DNA of 64,000 nucleotides, taken from Lewinellaceae bacterium (GTDB lineage: Bacteria; Bacteroidota; Bacteroidia; Chitinophagales; Saprospiraceae). The stretch covers positions 1 to 64,000 of the forward strand of contig JACJYO010000016.1 of the NCBI GenBank assembly GCA_020636075.1. The letters are read 5' to 3'. This document shows, one piece after another, positions 18,401 to 26,269 of this stretch. Made by a program: the position numbers and the translations under genes. The notes beneath the pieces are model-generated. The model searched no databases. It had not been told where the DNA came from and saw only the letters and a program-made list of their open reading frames with translations. Within the stretch, counting starts at the first letter, position 1. Every line of letters starts with the position of its first letter.

Positions 18401-18892
18401 CCGGACCAAGGGCTTGAAATTGGGACAGATCCAATTAAATGGTTAGGAGGGATCCCTGATCCGTTCTTAGGAGTCAACATACTTAATGACGGTGAGCTGC
18501 CGAAAGTGACGAAGCAAAACTATTTGTCAGGCACCTTCCCGGCTACATATGCTTCATTGGTGCAGAAAATCCATTTTTATGCACCCAGGATTTTACAAGA
18601 TAACTATAATGCCTTGAAAGCAGAAGCCCAAGCTTATGCCTACTCGCATATGGATAATATTCTTGAATATTTTGATTGTACCAGCGGTGAGGATGTCTTC
18701 TATTGTCTGAATGTGTTTTGCGATGCGCCTGGATACACCGTGTATTCAAAAGGATTCCGAAAGTTAGTGACCGAATGTAACCTGAGTATTCCCACTTACG
18801 AACCGACCTACCCGGTAAAATTCGAATACCGCATGCCGGGCTGGGATCAGGTGACAACCACACATTATATTAATCTGGTACACCCAGAATAA
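12485..18892 (+). CDS. giant 2135-residue exported FN3/Ig-like protein
   Basis: This is the largest gene in the window. Signal peptide at residues 1-20 (ending SSWSQ). An FN3-type domain covers about 35-140. A Gly/Pro/Tyr/Asp-rich segment (about 270-375) repeats a TG-x-P-(Y/F) and D-x-N/D-G pattern. A helical section (about 380-570) is followed by a very long beta-rich region (about 640-1600) of short strands and turns rich in Gly. A bacterial Ig-like (Big_5/SbsA-like) domain follows at about 1620-1725, then a Cys-containing C-terminal region. I see no T9SS sorting domain, no lipobox and no enzyme motif, so it may stay in the periplasm/outer membrane or use another route. I infer a structural or adhesin/delivery role for the exported-protein block. 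Base composition is AT-richer up to about 17300 and more GC-rich after that, suggesting the C-terminal part has a separate history. Confidence 0.75.
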   Translation: MQKPFICVLLLVSVAYSSWSQHYNSDVYITQAGQATASVLMQQFDNIPDCSDPRDLTATDIQPDGFILHWQGKSAQPGEIEYVVRYRLVNAKEPWREKKVLNGTSAQILGLDKGAPYEVEVQKICLWKDGSRVPSKWIRTEVETLPVRIPLPPFTCGDSFPYPSYPCTSNDVIDDSTFQLSVIYIGGFPIEVESFSSHLDPENQLVWSGTGIVPLPFGESAVRVEWENVKINKDSNICAGIVLGLADDPMYYPNLDPGPVAFGGEICVPPPSAPGFDSNGIHTVTGLPYDEHGFGPTGTYDKQPPYPGYQPGMPYDTTKTYDPNGFDVDGNHALTGTPFNPAGCNREGFTAQGDTCDPNIPPYSWMDPNNPNPPTQAGLEFASEVEDSLSIWIQAVLNELNDSYEAKRDSQLAICTGIRDTMEALLTTLGYSREFIFGPDDNYFKVGMHQNFRAAPSKMLNDMVRNANVKTLENRHIDLYHCDKAQYVYQYYLDIIADYLGAGLTELTESILDKIKSMPQATIDQWEADPNLFEIWLAKEVEQAVKDEYTIQYGGGIGLWESEPELERLDFPRVPSRMYPATPASKTFTNFSSQALADNLNGELGKLLLAQALETRPEDIAFEFKQGFRIVNGVHRAYYLEGMANARRWKLTDWAVTANDSLLMPIEVTNRNSDGKQYKVYLDDIKFYTFKATLDAYIIIETPFDGQKLVFEAQDVEFTPKGPVVNPVKIELANDVYVRINNNARLKLLSNGNTYVAFDCLGFAGLGVEADVEVCRNVVLPYDPATDAILPDPQRVSGHFQIYLPNFSEFFVSLSIDPFAIPGAEDIKWIINGVALDLSESISPTGTPPLGYSTPFAGIGGFTPMWKGFYMDSLIVRLPKAFSKDTTPINVGVEDVVIDNMGVSGSVTASNILPLSAGSAGGWAFSIDQFELTVIMNQFSRAVFDGKVHVPIFRSASNDTGSLDSLDCMNYWARIDPGNVYSFELQPFTSNYAVDIWKAGTVVLDQGSAILLEYNNGEFTAIATLSGSAVVNSDLLPNVSINVPQIRFEGVEVSNQAPYFSPGHWEFPNQIGAKFAGFELTFTNIGMVATAEGDPALRFGAYVNIGGDTSKIKASGGFKIIGELITDDGRQRWKYKDFGVDELYISGGFGPVEHLNGTAVFFDNDETYGTGFRGGLGAKFVGIDASIQVVGQFGRMPSDYKYFMIDALYCGDIPLAGALSIKGLGGGVYNNMTRPDSLYGLPACSGLPIPSEIGASLSGIVYTPNDSVGLGFKFTAAVALSASERAFNANATFEVLFSDGGGLEKIWLYGNAQFMGDLNVSGLPTFVENAKPDNNAAISANLRLDMAFGGDGFVMNGQLEVYASIAGGIIRGAGANDKVVDASIHFEPGNWYIKIGSPTNRAGLKVVIPGFGNLADAQSYFQIGNDIEDIPPLPDEIAKLTGVAGVSPGFRAPEVSNGNGFAFGSDLQLGNKEFKFLIFYAGLYVRLGFDISVLDYGTGAICAGESEPIGINGWYASGQIYAGIEGKIGIQVKVFGKVKRFEILSIAAAAAMEAKLPNPFWARASIGVKYNVMGGLVKGAADFQVEIGEQCQIQGVDPFTNVPIIQATTPVAGASAVPVSIYPTVSFNFPINEAFTFEDLNDNKIEYKITLDSAKLMWRDWEIGTTRVWVSGQKHLTLKTGTYLPGKDTFTLIIKVHVDSAGVTIDNEERIVTFTTGPGLTYIPSNNVLGSYPLDGQYNFHKDQIADYKGYVQLDRGQPEVFFDKEEYVKVLRFRQSGGGCTYQLVDINSNSYWEKRIEFDIPASFFAPEQIYEMQLIEFPLSDPNWGEGFAGAAPCVGAPPVPSGGGTQQTQKAGDNSPPGPPPTPVPVEKVLYSVYFRTSAYNTFMEKLEDLDVFQTLGSAAKGGNPDLPEYIGPEEIANEFKVLTNIEPFDVYEVTYGVKLGAMPQQPFNGLANTWYGKMPAANVLGYFPDQGLEIGTDPIKWLGGIPDPFLGVNILNDGELPKVTKQNYLSGTFPATYASLVQKIHFYAPRILQDNYNALKAEAQAYAYSHMDNILEYFDCTSGEDVFYCLNVFCDAPGYTVYSKGFRKLVTECNLSIPTYEPTYPVKFEYRMPGWDQVTTTHYINLVHPE

Positions 18893-18947
18893 AACGCCTC
18901 TGAAACCCTTATTACTTTTTGTTCATTACCTTTAACCACGCCTGTTC

Positions 18948-21104
18948 ATGAAAACCATTCGATTCTCCTTAGCCTGCTTTTTTTGTTTGTTCTTTCTCAT
19001 AGATGGTGTTTTTGCACAAAGTTGTTATGTGCGGTTGGACGATGATGCTTCGGGGTATACGCCTACGGCGGGGCAGATTGCGGAGTTGGAGATGGCTGCT
19101 TGTGAATTGATAGACTCGCTTCCGGAGGAGTTTCAAGGATTATTTAAAGTTTATGATTTCGGATTTTATTTGCATCAGGAAGTAACTCAAGGATGGTACC
19201 CAGAACCTTTTACCCAAAAAATATTGGAAGTTGAGCAATTATCTCCTTATTATTTGTTATTTGGCAAGCAAACCGATAAAAGCGGAGTGTATACAAAACT
19301 ATGGGTAGCGTTGAAAATGCCTGACTCGCTACAGTTTTCTTGTATGACAGCCTTGCAAAGAGAAGTTTATTTTAAAAGGGTTCAAACTACAACGGAAGAA
19401 CGATATCTTGAATTAGACAATTCACATACTGAATATCACAGAGCAGAGATTGCAGGTATAAAGGAGTTATTGTCAATTATTGTTGGAATAAAAGATTGCT
19501 GCATTGCCAGGGCTGGCAATCGTTCTTCGAGTTGCAATGGATGTAGTGATGAAATAGCAAATTCCTATTCTGAACTGAGCGGTTTTCGAAAAATAAATTT
19601 AGAGGCAACGAGTGTGCCATATGTCAATATAACAACACCGCTAATAAGAGATTATTCTTTTCACAAAATTAAATTATCCGGGCAATTTGACTTTACTGCA
19701 AATCATCTAAACACAGTTATCGATGAACTGAACAATTTTTATTCACTGAACCTACTTGTTACATCTAATGAATCATTATGTATTGATTCAATTTCTGGAG
19801 AAAATCAGCAGGGCTTTAAAGAAGAAAAAGATTTTTTTTGTCATGTTAATATTACAACACAGGGAACAGGTATTATCTTAACCTTTATCAATGTGCTTTG
19901 GAATCTGAAGCCAAATTCTTGCCTTCAAGACCCTGAGACTGCTAAAATCATAATTGAAAATATATATTGTAGAATTTATCAAGAGCTAGAGATAGAAAAT
20001 GAGAATTGTAAACCATACGACCAACCACCACCTTGGGAAATTGAATTTAAATCTGGTTGGCCTGCGGGAGGGATGAAGATTTCGGAATTTATACAATTAG
20101 TCAGAAATGAAGAGGAAAAATACACAGAGGAAGAACGTCAGGATACTAAAACTATGATCACGAGATTTCGTAAATTATTTTATGGCAGTCCTGCATGGGA
20201 TGATTATTTAATACCCGGAGCGGAGTCGACTCCCTGTATTAAGCCTTATGAAATTAATACTAGCGAAAATTCTAGAAAAGTAGTCTCTGGCCCTCTCCCT
20301 TTGGGCCCTTTGGGTCCAGTATTTGTTATGGTAGATAATGGTTTTTACCCTGTAGACCCCACTACTGGTCAAAGGCCTGCTATTAATGCAGTTACCAATG
20401 GATCCCCACAAACACAAGAAATTCGATTAGAGCAGGGGTCACATAATAATATGATGATTGATATTGGTCATACACTAGCGGGACTTGATGCTTTTAATAA
20501 TCCAAGCCCTGTTGAGGTATTAGGTGGATATGTAACGATTGGAATGAACAGAAATATAGATGCAGTAACTTGGCTGGGTGACCTTGGGTCTGTATTGGCA
20601 GAAGTGCGAGCTGAATCACTTATGAAAGGAAGAGGGCTAAATCCAATTGAAATTCAAGATTTAATTAACCATTATGCTTCTCCACCAGATATGTTAGGGA
20701 ATGTTGATGGGATCGTTATCGCAATAAATTACTTAAGTGGGACAGGGCCTCCAAACCTAAAAAAAATTTCTGATATATTGACACATTATTACCTGGGCGA
20801 TGGGGTTAATCTATATCAAGAAAAAAGGTACACTTATTTTTCTGAAAATATTGGCCTAGTATGGGACGTTGCCCAAAATAAATTTTCAAATAGAGAGGAA
20901 TGGAAGAAAAACTGGGTTGATCAAACAAACGATTCTGCAGCACTATATTTGGCAATTGCGGCAAAAGGGGGAGGGCTGCTTATCAATACCCTGCTTTGTG
21001 CATCAGGTACAATTCTAACTGTATCAATGAAACCTGGGATACCCAAGGATCTACTTGAGTCATTTGTAAAAAAACTTGAAGAATTAAGACAGCAAGAGCC
21101 ATGA
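18948..21104 (+). CDS. putative polymorphic effector with conserved N-terminal domain and H/D-rich C-terminal domain
   Basis: 718 residues. Signal peptide 1-24. Residues about 25-170 form a domain shared with the 26270-28183 product (blocks RLDD, ASGYTPT, FKVYDFGFYLHQEV, YPEPF, LSPYYLLFGKQ). The remaining sequence is unrelated to that protein. The C-terminal domain (about 430-718) contains VFVMVDNGF, DIGHTLAGLDAFNN (about 504-517), then TWLGDLGSVLAEV (about 540-552). The conserved-looking His and Asp residues would suit a catalytic or metal site; I do not recognise the family. The gene becomes clearly AT-rich after the shared domain. Its stop overlaps the start of a small membrane-protein gene by 4 bases. 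A shared head with different tails plus a tiny adjacent gene is the pattern of polymorphic toxins; the toxin role is inference. Confidence 0.6.
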   Translation: MKTIRFSLACFFCLFFLIDGVFAQSCYVRLDDDASGYTPTAGQIAELEMAACELIDSLPEEFQGLFKVYDFGFYLHQEVTQGWYPEPFTQKILEVEQLSPYYLLFGKQTDKSGVYTKLWVALKMPDSLQFSCMTALQREVYFKRVQTTTEERYLELDNSHTEYHRAEIAGIKELLSIIVGIKDCCIARAGNRSSSCNGCSDEIANSYSELSGFRKINLEATSVPYVNITTPLIRDYSFHKIKLSGQFDFTANHLNTVIDELNNFYSLNLLVTSNESLCIDSISGENQQGFKEEKDFFCHVNITTQGTGIILTFINVLWNLKPNSCLQDPETAKIIIENIYCRIYQELEIENENCKPYDQPPPWEIEFKSGWPAGGMKISEFIQLVRNEEEKYTEEERQDTKTMITRFRKLFYGSPAWDDYLIPGAESTPCIKPYEINTSENSRKVVSGPLPLGPLGPVFVMVDNGFYPVDPTTGQRPAINAVTNGSPQTQEIRLEQGSHNNMMIDIGHTLAGLDAFNNPSPVEVLGGYVTIGMNRNIDAVTWLGDLGSVLAEVRAESLMKGRGLNPIEIQDLINHYASPPDMLGNVDGIVIAINYLSGTGPPNLKKISDILTHYYLGDGVNLYQEKRYTYFSENIGLVWDVAQNKFSNREEWKKNWVDQTNDSAALYLAIAAKGGGLLINTLLCASGTILTVSMKPGIPKDLLESFVKKLEELRQQEP

Positions 21105-21394
21105 AACTATTTTATGTGATATATCAATTATGGCATATTGGGCCTATTGTATATATTGGGTTTGTAATTGTAAAAAAAGATAGTCTTACAATTAAGGACG
21201 ATGCTGGCCCATTATTATTATTTGTCGTTTTTTTATTTGGGCTTTTGAGTTTTTATTATCGTTACTTTAAATTTAAAAAAACAATTGATTGTAAATCCGG
21301 AATAACCATCATGTCTGTAGAATTTTTATTGGTTTTTTTAATAATATACTTAATGCTATATTTTAACTTTAAGGATAACTCCCTCCCCGGATAA
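21101..21394 (+). CDS. small three-segment membrane protein, candidate immunity protein
   Basis: 97 residues, starting inside the last codons of the 718-residue gene (ATGA overlap, so translation is coupled). Three hydrophobic segments are visible at about residues 8-25, 35-55 and 70-90 with basic connecting parts (YYRYFKFKKTIDC). The gene is strongly AT-rich. No family is recognised. The tight coupling to a putative effector and the membrane location suggest an immunity role, as for toxins acting at the membrane or periplasm, but this rests only on arrangement. Confidence 0.55.
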   Translation: MKLFYVIYQLWHIGPIVYIGFVIVKKDSLTIKDDAGPLLLFVVFLFGLLSFYYRYFKFKKTIDCKSGITIMSVEFLLVFLIIYLMLYFNFKDNSLPG

Positions 21395-21642
21395 AACACT
21401 TTTAGCGTAGTGTTTTCTGAAATTAGAGATATTTAGTATTCATATGCAATACTTTGTGAAGAGTTCAAATTTTAAATCTACTTTAAAATTAAATTGTTTA
21501 GGGGCAAGATTAGATTGACTGTTTAATTTTCGCAGGATTGCGGTCAACACCGACTTTGTCAAAAATGCCCTACCAATAGTAAACAATTGAAAATTCTTCG
21601 CGAACCATTGCAGCACCAATCTATTTAATACATTTTCCAAAA
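21395..21642. other. AT-rich intergenic segment before truncated repeat-protein gene
   Basis: About 250 AT-rich bases without a supportable gene. Start of the duplicated ELWxxDGT gene fragment follows. Confidence 0.4.
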
Positions 21643-21873
21643 ATGACAATACACATACTAAATATCTGCCTATTACTCTTAACAACCGGCCTCTCCGCCC
21701 AGCCCACCCAGGTAAAAGACATTCAACCCGGCTTGGGCTCTTCCGTTTTTCTTTCCCTGGAAAAATCGGCGGTAGCAGGAAATCACCTCTATTTCATGGT
21801 TAACGACGATGTACACGGCTTCGAGTTGTGGAAATCCGACGGCACGGCGGCGGGCGCTGTAATGGTGCGATAA
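21643..21873 (+). pseudogene. truncated duplicate of the ELWxxDGT-repeat gene
   Basis: A 76-codon frame encodes a signal peptide followed by the first repeat (QVKDIQPGLG ... DDVHGFELWKSDGTAAG) and stops right after MVR. The next gene, starting 105 bases downstream, begins with nearly the same protein, which continues MVRDIYPG. The fragment is therefore the 5' remnant of a tandem duplication that lost its remainder. It could still be translated to a short exported peptide, but has no sorting domain. Confidence 0.8.
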
Positions 21874-21977
21874 TTTAACCGCGAATTGGTAAATGAAGTT
21901 AAAATCAGATTATAGAGCGCAAAAGCCAAATACTACAATCATTTTCTAAAACATAAAAGCGTTAAAACCCGTCCGAT

Positions 21978-23669
21978 ATGACAAAACTCATACAATCCCT
22001 TTTTTGCCTGTTTTTACCAGGCCTTCTTTCCGCCCAGCCAGTCTTGGTCAAAGACATTCAGCCCGGCTTAGGAGCCGGAATTAGTCTTGGTTCCGCTCGT
22101 TCTACGGTACTTGGGAACTCGCTTTATTTCACCGCTAATGATGATGTCCACGGCGTCGAGTTGTGGAAGTCCGACGGAACAGCAGCGGGCACTATGATGG
22201 TACGGGATATTTATCCGGGTAAATCATTTGCCGGCCCACAGGAGTTTCACCTGGTGTATAACAACCAGCTATATTTCACGGCTCGGGATACCATGTACGA
22301 CACCGAACTGTGGCGTACCGATGACGGACCTGAAGGAGCGGTTTTAATCCGCGATGCCTGTCCAACCGACTGCGATGGGGCTAATTATGGTTCCCGTCCC
22401 AAACCTATGGCTGAATACAATGGGAAATTATACCTTAATTGGCGAGACTTTACGATTGGTGAGGAATTTTGGTCAACCAATGGAACAACGGGAGGTTCCA
22501 TACTTATAAAGGACATTAATCCTGGTGGTGGCGGTTCGGACAGCAGGCCTTATGGATTCACTGTCTTTCAGGGCAAATTGTATTTCGTAGCTGATTCAGC
22601 TATTGTAGGCTCCGAACTCTGGGAAAGCGATGGCACGACCGGAGGCACCAAACTGGTAAAAAACATCAATACCAGCTCATTTGGCGATAGCGAAATGGAT
22701 GCACCGGTCGTTGGTCCGGATGCATTTTATTTCTGGGCACGAGCAAGCAACGGGGACGGACCGGAGTTGTGGCGTTCCGACGGTACCGAAGCCGGTACCA
22801 TGCGGGTTAAGGATATCAATCCCGGTAGCGCTAGTGCCAAACCGTTTGGCGGGTTGGGAAACTCCGCATGGCTGGGAAACCAACTTTTATTTGTAGCAAA
22901 TGACGGCACGGTTGGCGAAGAACTTTGGTCAACCGATGGCACTGAGGCTGGCACGGTACTACTGGCGGACATCAATCCGGGCGCTAATAACAGCAGCATT
23001 CAGTTTTTTGCCAGCTTGAACGGTTATGTATTATTCAAAGCCAATGACGGAACCAATGGTTATGAATTGTGGATAACAGACGGTACTTCAGCAGGCACCA
23101 TACTGCTTAAAGACATCGGGCCGGGGGCTGCCGACGGATTGCGGTTTTCTACCGTGCCAATTACAGTTTTTCAGAATAAATTAATTTTTACGGCCGACGA
23201 CGGCATCAATGGCCGCGAAATCTGGATCAGCGATGGCACAGCAGACGGCACGGTATTGTTATCCGATGTTGATCCCGGCGCAGCGGAGTCCAACCCCTCC
23301 AACTACCACGTCATCGACAACACGCTGTTTTTTTTCGCACAAAATGTCGCTCAAGGTCGCGAATTATGGAAATACGACCTGAGCTCCGTAAGTACATACA
23401 CTCCTGGTCATACCCTGAATTTTGAACTGAATCCGACGGTTTCCAACACGGGCTTATTCAATCTCGTGCTTGAGCGTAATACCGATACAACCGAACCTTT
23501 GCGACTTGAAGTACACAACCTGACTGGAAAAACATACGTCACCCGAACACTGAACGGTGGTTCGCAACCGGTCGATCTGTCGGGCCTGCCCGTGGGGACC
23601 TATGCAGTACGGATTACCGGTCTGGAAACCGGGCAGCGCGGGGTACGGCGGGTGTTTGTAATGCCCTGA
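21978..23669 (+). CDS. ELWxxDGT-repeat T9SS-sorted protein
   Basis: 563 residues. Signal peptide 1-20 (cut near LSAQP). Eight full ELWxxDGTxxGT repeats (including variants EFW and EIW) and a last partial copy ELWKYDL fill residues about 55-465, each with LFFVA..-type strands before it; the repeat set is expected to form a beta-propeller-like surface protein. The C-terminal about 85 residues (NFELNPTVSNTGLFNLVL ... LPVGTYAVRITGLETG ... RRVFVMP) are a T9SS type A sorting domain, so the protein is displayed or released outside the cell. Repeats of this type are common in Bacteroidota exoproteins without known activity; ligand binding or surface contact is a guess. Confidence 0.85.
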   Translation: MTKLIQSLFCLFLPGLLSAQPVLVKDIQPGLGAGISLGSARSTVLGNSLYFTANDDVHGVELWKSDGTAAGTMMVRDIYPGKSFAGPQEFHLVYNNQLYFTARDTMYDTELWRTDDGPEGAVLIRDACPTDCDGANYGSRPKPMAEYNGKLYLNWRDFTIGEEFWSTNGTTGGSILIKDINPGGGGSDSRPYGFTVFQGKLYFVADSAIVGSELWESDGTTGGTKLVKNINTSSFGDSEMDAPVVGPDAFYFWARASNGDGPELWRSDGTEAGTMRVKDINPGSASAKPFGGLGNSAWLGNQLLFVANDGTVGEELWSTDGTEAGTVLLADINPGANNSSIQFFASLNGYVLFKANDGTNGYELWITDGTSAGTILLKDIGPGAADGLRFSTVPITVFQNKLIFTADDGINGREIWISDGTADGTVLLSDVDPGAAESNPSNYHVIDNTLFFFAQNVAQGRELWKYDLSSVSTYTPGHTLNFELNPTVSNTGLFNLVLERNTDTTEPLRLEVHNLTGKTYVTRTLNGGSQPVDLSGLPVGTYAVRITGLETGQRGVRRVFVMP

Positions 23670-23729
23670 GAAGTCCTTCACCGCCGTGCTCTTGTACATT
23701 GGTCATTGAACATTTTTATCTAAAAATCA

Positions 23730-23820
23730 GGCTCATACTCCCTTCGGGCTGATAGTGAGGGGGTGACTTCGAGTCACCCCCTCACTTGGCTCCCCGCTCA
23801 GCCAAATGGGAATATGAGCC
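23730..23820. repeat. 91-base nested palindrome (cruciform repeat)
   Basis: Outer arms GGCTCATACTCCC (23730-23742) and 23808-23820 pair with one mismatch. A middle stem pairs GGCTGA (about 23747-23752) with TCAGCC (about 23798-23803). The core is a perfect 15-base-pair hairpin (23754-23768 with 23772-23786) with a 3-base loop. Part of it (23786-23805) recurs at window position 1-20. It is a dispersed palindromic repeat, perhaps a MITE- or REP-like element; it may also end transcription of the gene before it. Confidence 0.65.
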
Positions 23821-23833
23821 AAAAATCACAACC

Positions 23834-26152
23834 ATGCAACCCATTTCCACCAGCCTTTCCCGCCTGGGCGGGACAGCTATCGCTATGTTTTTTGCCGCAC
23901 TACAGCTATCCGGCCAAAGTGCGGCCGCTTCCCTTCAAATTGAAGCCAGTGCCGTTTATGTGGATAGTGTGGTAATCGTCCGTTGGGCGCCGGCCAACCT
24001 GGAAACCTGGAGATGGGGCAATGCAGAGGGTTACGACCTGGTACGTTACACCGTGATCGACCAGGGGGATACACTTAACGGCAATCAATACGATTCCAGC
24101 ATGGTCAGCCTGGCTACGGCGCTCAAGCCGCTGCCGGAAAACGAGTGGGAAAGCTATGCGGATTCGAATGACCTGGCGGGGGTGGCTGCCGGCGCTATCT
24201 ATGGTGATAGTCTCGACTTGCTGCCGCCGGACGGCCCCAGCCTGCTCAATATTTATTACAAGAGCAAGGAGGTAGAAAACCGCTTCAGCTTTAGCCTGTT
24301 TGCTGCCGACCAGGATATTTCTGTGGCTGAAATGATGGGCCTGGCCTATGTGGATACCAGTGTAGCGGCAGAAAGTAAATATGTGTATTGGATTAAGCCG
24401 CACGATCCCGATTCATTAGCTGAGATCAGGAACGGGTTTGCATTGATACAGACCGATTCAAACTTTGTTTTACCGGTGCTTACAGGACTTAAGGGCCACG
24501 GCGGCGACAGTGTTGCCATTCTCAATTGGCAACGCAATGACCAGTATTTCACCAGTTATGTTGTAGAGCGTTCCACCGATGGCACGAATTTTATCCAGAT
24601 GAATGAGCGGCCGCTTATTTCAGCGGCGTCATTAGGAGCGGATGATGGGACGATTGCATTTTCCGATTCCCTGTATGCCAACGAAGTAGCATTTATTTAC
24701 CGGGTGCGTGGGCGGTCGCCCTTTGGCTTGCTCAGTGCGCCATCCGACACGGTGCATGTGACGGGTAAACCCGGACCAATTTTCGCCCTGTTGTCCGTCG
24801 AAGGCATTGAGGAAGTTAATGAAGGCAAACTGACGATTACCTGGAATTTTCCAGAAGAAATGGAGTCTCAAATTCTGGGTTTCGATGTGTATCGCGGCCC
24901 CGGGCCGGAAGGGCCGTTTGAAAAATTGACGGAAGAAAAGCTGGACAGTTCGATTCGTGAATTTGACGACGTCGAACCCAATCCGGTGAATTACTACCAA
25001 ATTCGGACAACCGATGTCAATGGCTATGCCTTGCATAGTTTCCCGCGCTTGGGCCAAACCAAAGATGAAACGCCTCCCTCGAAGCCGGGCACGGTGGTTG
25101 GAGAGGCTGATGCTTCGGGCCTTGTCACCTTGCATTGGCCGCACAATCCCGAGCCGGATGTGATGGGGTATCGTGTTTTTATGTCCAATACAACGAGCGG
25201 GGATTTTGCACAAGTGACTTCTGTCTGGTTGAACGATACGACCTTCCAGTACGAGTTAAACCTGAATACCCTTAACGAGTACGTCTATTTTGGTGTAACG
25301 GCATTGGATTATCACCACAATGAATCGGTCATGTCGGATCCCGCTTCGGTAGTCCGGCCAGATATTATTCCGCCAGCCCCGCCGCTTATCACAACAGTGG
25401 AATCGACCCCTTCAGGGGTAACATTCGAATGGCTTGGAAGTAGCAGCCCGGATGCCTATAGTTATGAATTTCAGCGGAAAGTAGTAGGCCTGCCCGGCTG
25501 GACGGTGTTGTTGGAATTCACGGCGGAAGAGCCCGACTCGGGCTTTGTAGATTCGACTGCAAGTAAGCGCCGTTGGTATCAATACCGCCTGGTAGCCATT
25601 GACAAAGTGGGAAACCGGAGCGGGTCGAGGGTAGTTAAGGCAAAGCCTATAAACGATGGCTTGCGTGATGCTATACTCAATTTTACTGGTTCGCTAGTTA
25701 GTAGTGGCGGGTCCGACAATGGCCATGCCTTATTGGAATGGGATTACCCGAAAGATGTTGATTTGATTGGCTTCCAGATTTACCGTGGGTATGATAGTTC
25801 AAGTATGTTTTCTTACCGGTTTTTTCCATATCCATTACCCTCAACAATTGATTACGCTGATATGTCCGTCACTCCTGATGGGAACATGCTGAAATGTCAG
25901 TTTTTGGATTATGATATTAAGTTTATGGATTATGCCAAGTCAACTTTTACATATTTCTACAATAGTTCGATTGATGTCAATCAGGCAGTGCCACCGCCTC
26001 CAACTACGCCACCCGCTACCGACAGCCCGCAAACATACAATATGGGCAATCCTGCGCAATCCAAGCCGGGTGCTCTAAAGTACTGGGTTATGGCCAAATT
26101 TGCAGATGGCTCGTATTCGCCGCTGGCGGGGCCGGTGAGTATTAATTTGTAA
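23834..26152 (+). CDS. multi-FN3-domain exported protein
   Basis: From ATG 23834 the product is 772 residues; the earlier in-frame start at 23786 lies in the palindromic repeat and is rejected. Signal peptide (MQPISTSLSRLGGTAIAMFFAALQ, cut near LSGQ). An N-terminal about 200-residue unit begins VVIVRWAPANLETW...GYDLVRYTV, followed by several FN3 domains (about 210-310, 315-420, 420-515, 515-625, and a last one from about 640), each with the W-x-x and Y-x-V/I-x-R strands. No T9SS tail, no lipobox, no enzyme motif. It sits between the two paralogous effector-like genes, in the same direction, and I infer a structural or binding role linked to the giant FN3/Ig-like protein. Confidence 0.75.
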   Translation: MQPISTSLSRLGGTAIAMFFAALQLSGQSAAASLQIEASAVYVDSVVIVRWAPANLETWRWGNAEGYDLVRYTVIDQGDTLNGNQYDSSMVSLATALKPLPENEWESYADSNDLAGVAAGAIYGDSLDLLPPDGPSLLNIYYKSKEVENRFSFSLFAADQDISVAEMMGLAYVDTSVAAESKYVYWIKPHDPDSLAEIRNGFALIQTDSNFVLPVLTGLKGHGGDSVAILNWQRNDQYFTSYVVERSTDGTNFIQMNERPLISAASLGADDGTIAFSDSLYANEVAFIYRVRGRSPFGLLSAPSDTVHVTGKPGPIFALLSVEGIEEVNEGKLTITWNFPEEMESQILGFDVYRGPGPEGPFEKLTEEKLDSSIREFDDVEPNPVNYYQIRTTDVNGYALHSFPRLGQTKDETPPSKPGTVVGEADASGLVTLHWPHNPEPDVMGYRVFMSNTTSGDFAQVTSVWLNDTTFQYELNLNTLNEYVYFGVTALDYHHNESVMSDPASVVRPDIIPPAPPLITTVESTPSGVTFEWLGSSSPDAYSYEFQRKVVGLPGWTVLLEFTAEEPDSGFVDSTASKRRWYQYRLVAIDKVGNRSGSRVVKAKPINDGLRDAILNFTGSLVSSGGSDNGHALLEWDYPKDVDLIGFQIYRGYDSSSMFSYRFFPYPLPSTIDYADMSVTPDGNMLKCQFLDYDIKFMDYAKSTFTYFYNSSIDVNQAVPPPPTTPPATDSPQTYNMGNPAQSKPGALKYWVMAKFADGSYSPLAGPVSINL

Positions 26153-26269
26153 GGGGGGATTGTGGTTTTGGATTTCCGGCTGCTGGGGAAGGTTTTCCAG
26201 GCGGTAGGCCAGCATACTGCTTAGATGCCCTCTAAGCCCTATTATTTCATCCGTTTATTATTGTTTTGT

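Noticed and set aside
23786..23833. N-terminal extension of the FN3 protein
   Set aside because: These codons lie in the palindromic repeat and would place 16 polar residues before the signal peptide; ATG 23834 is better.
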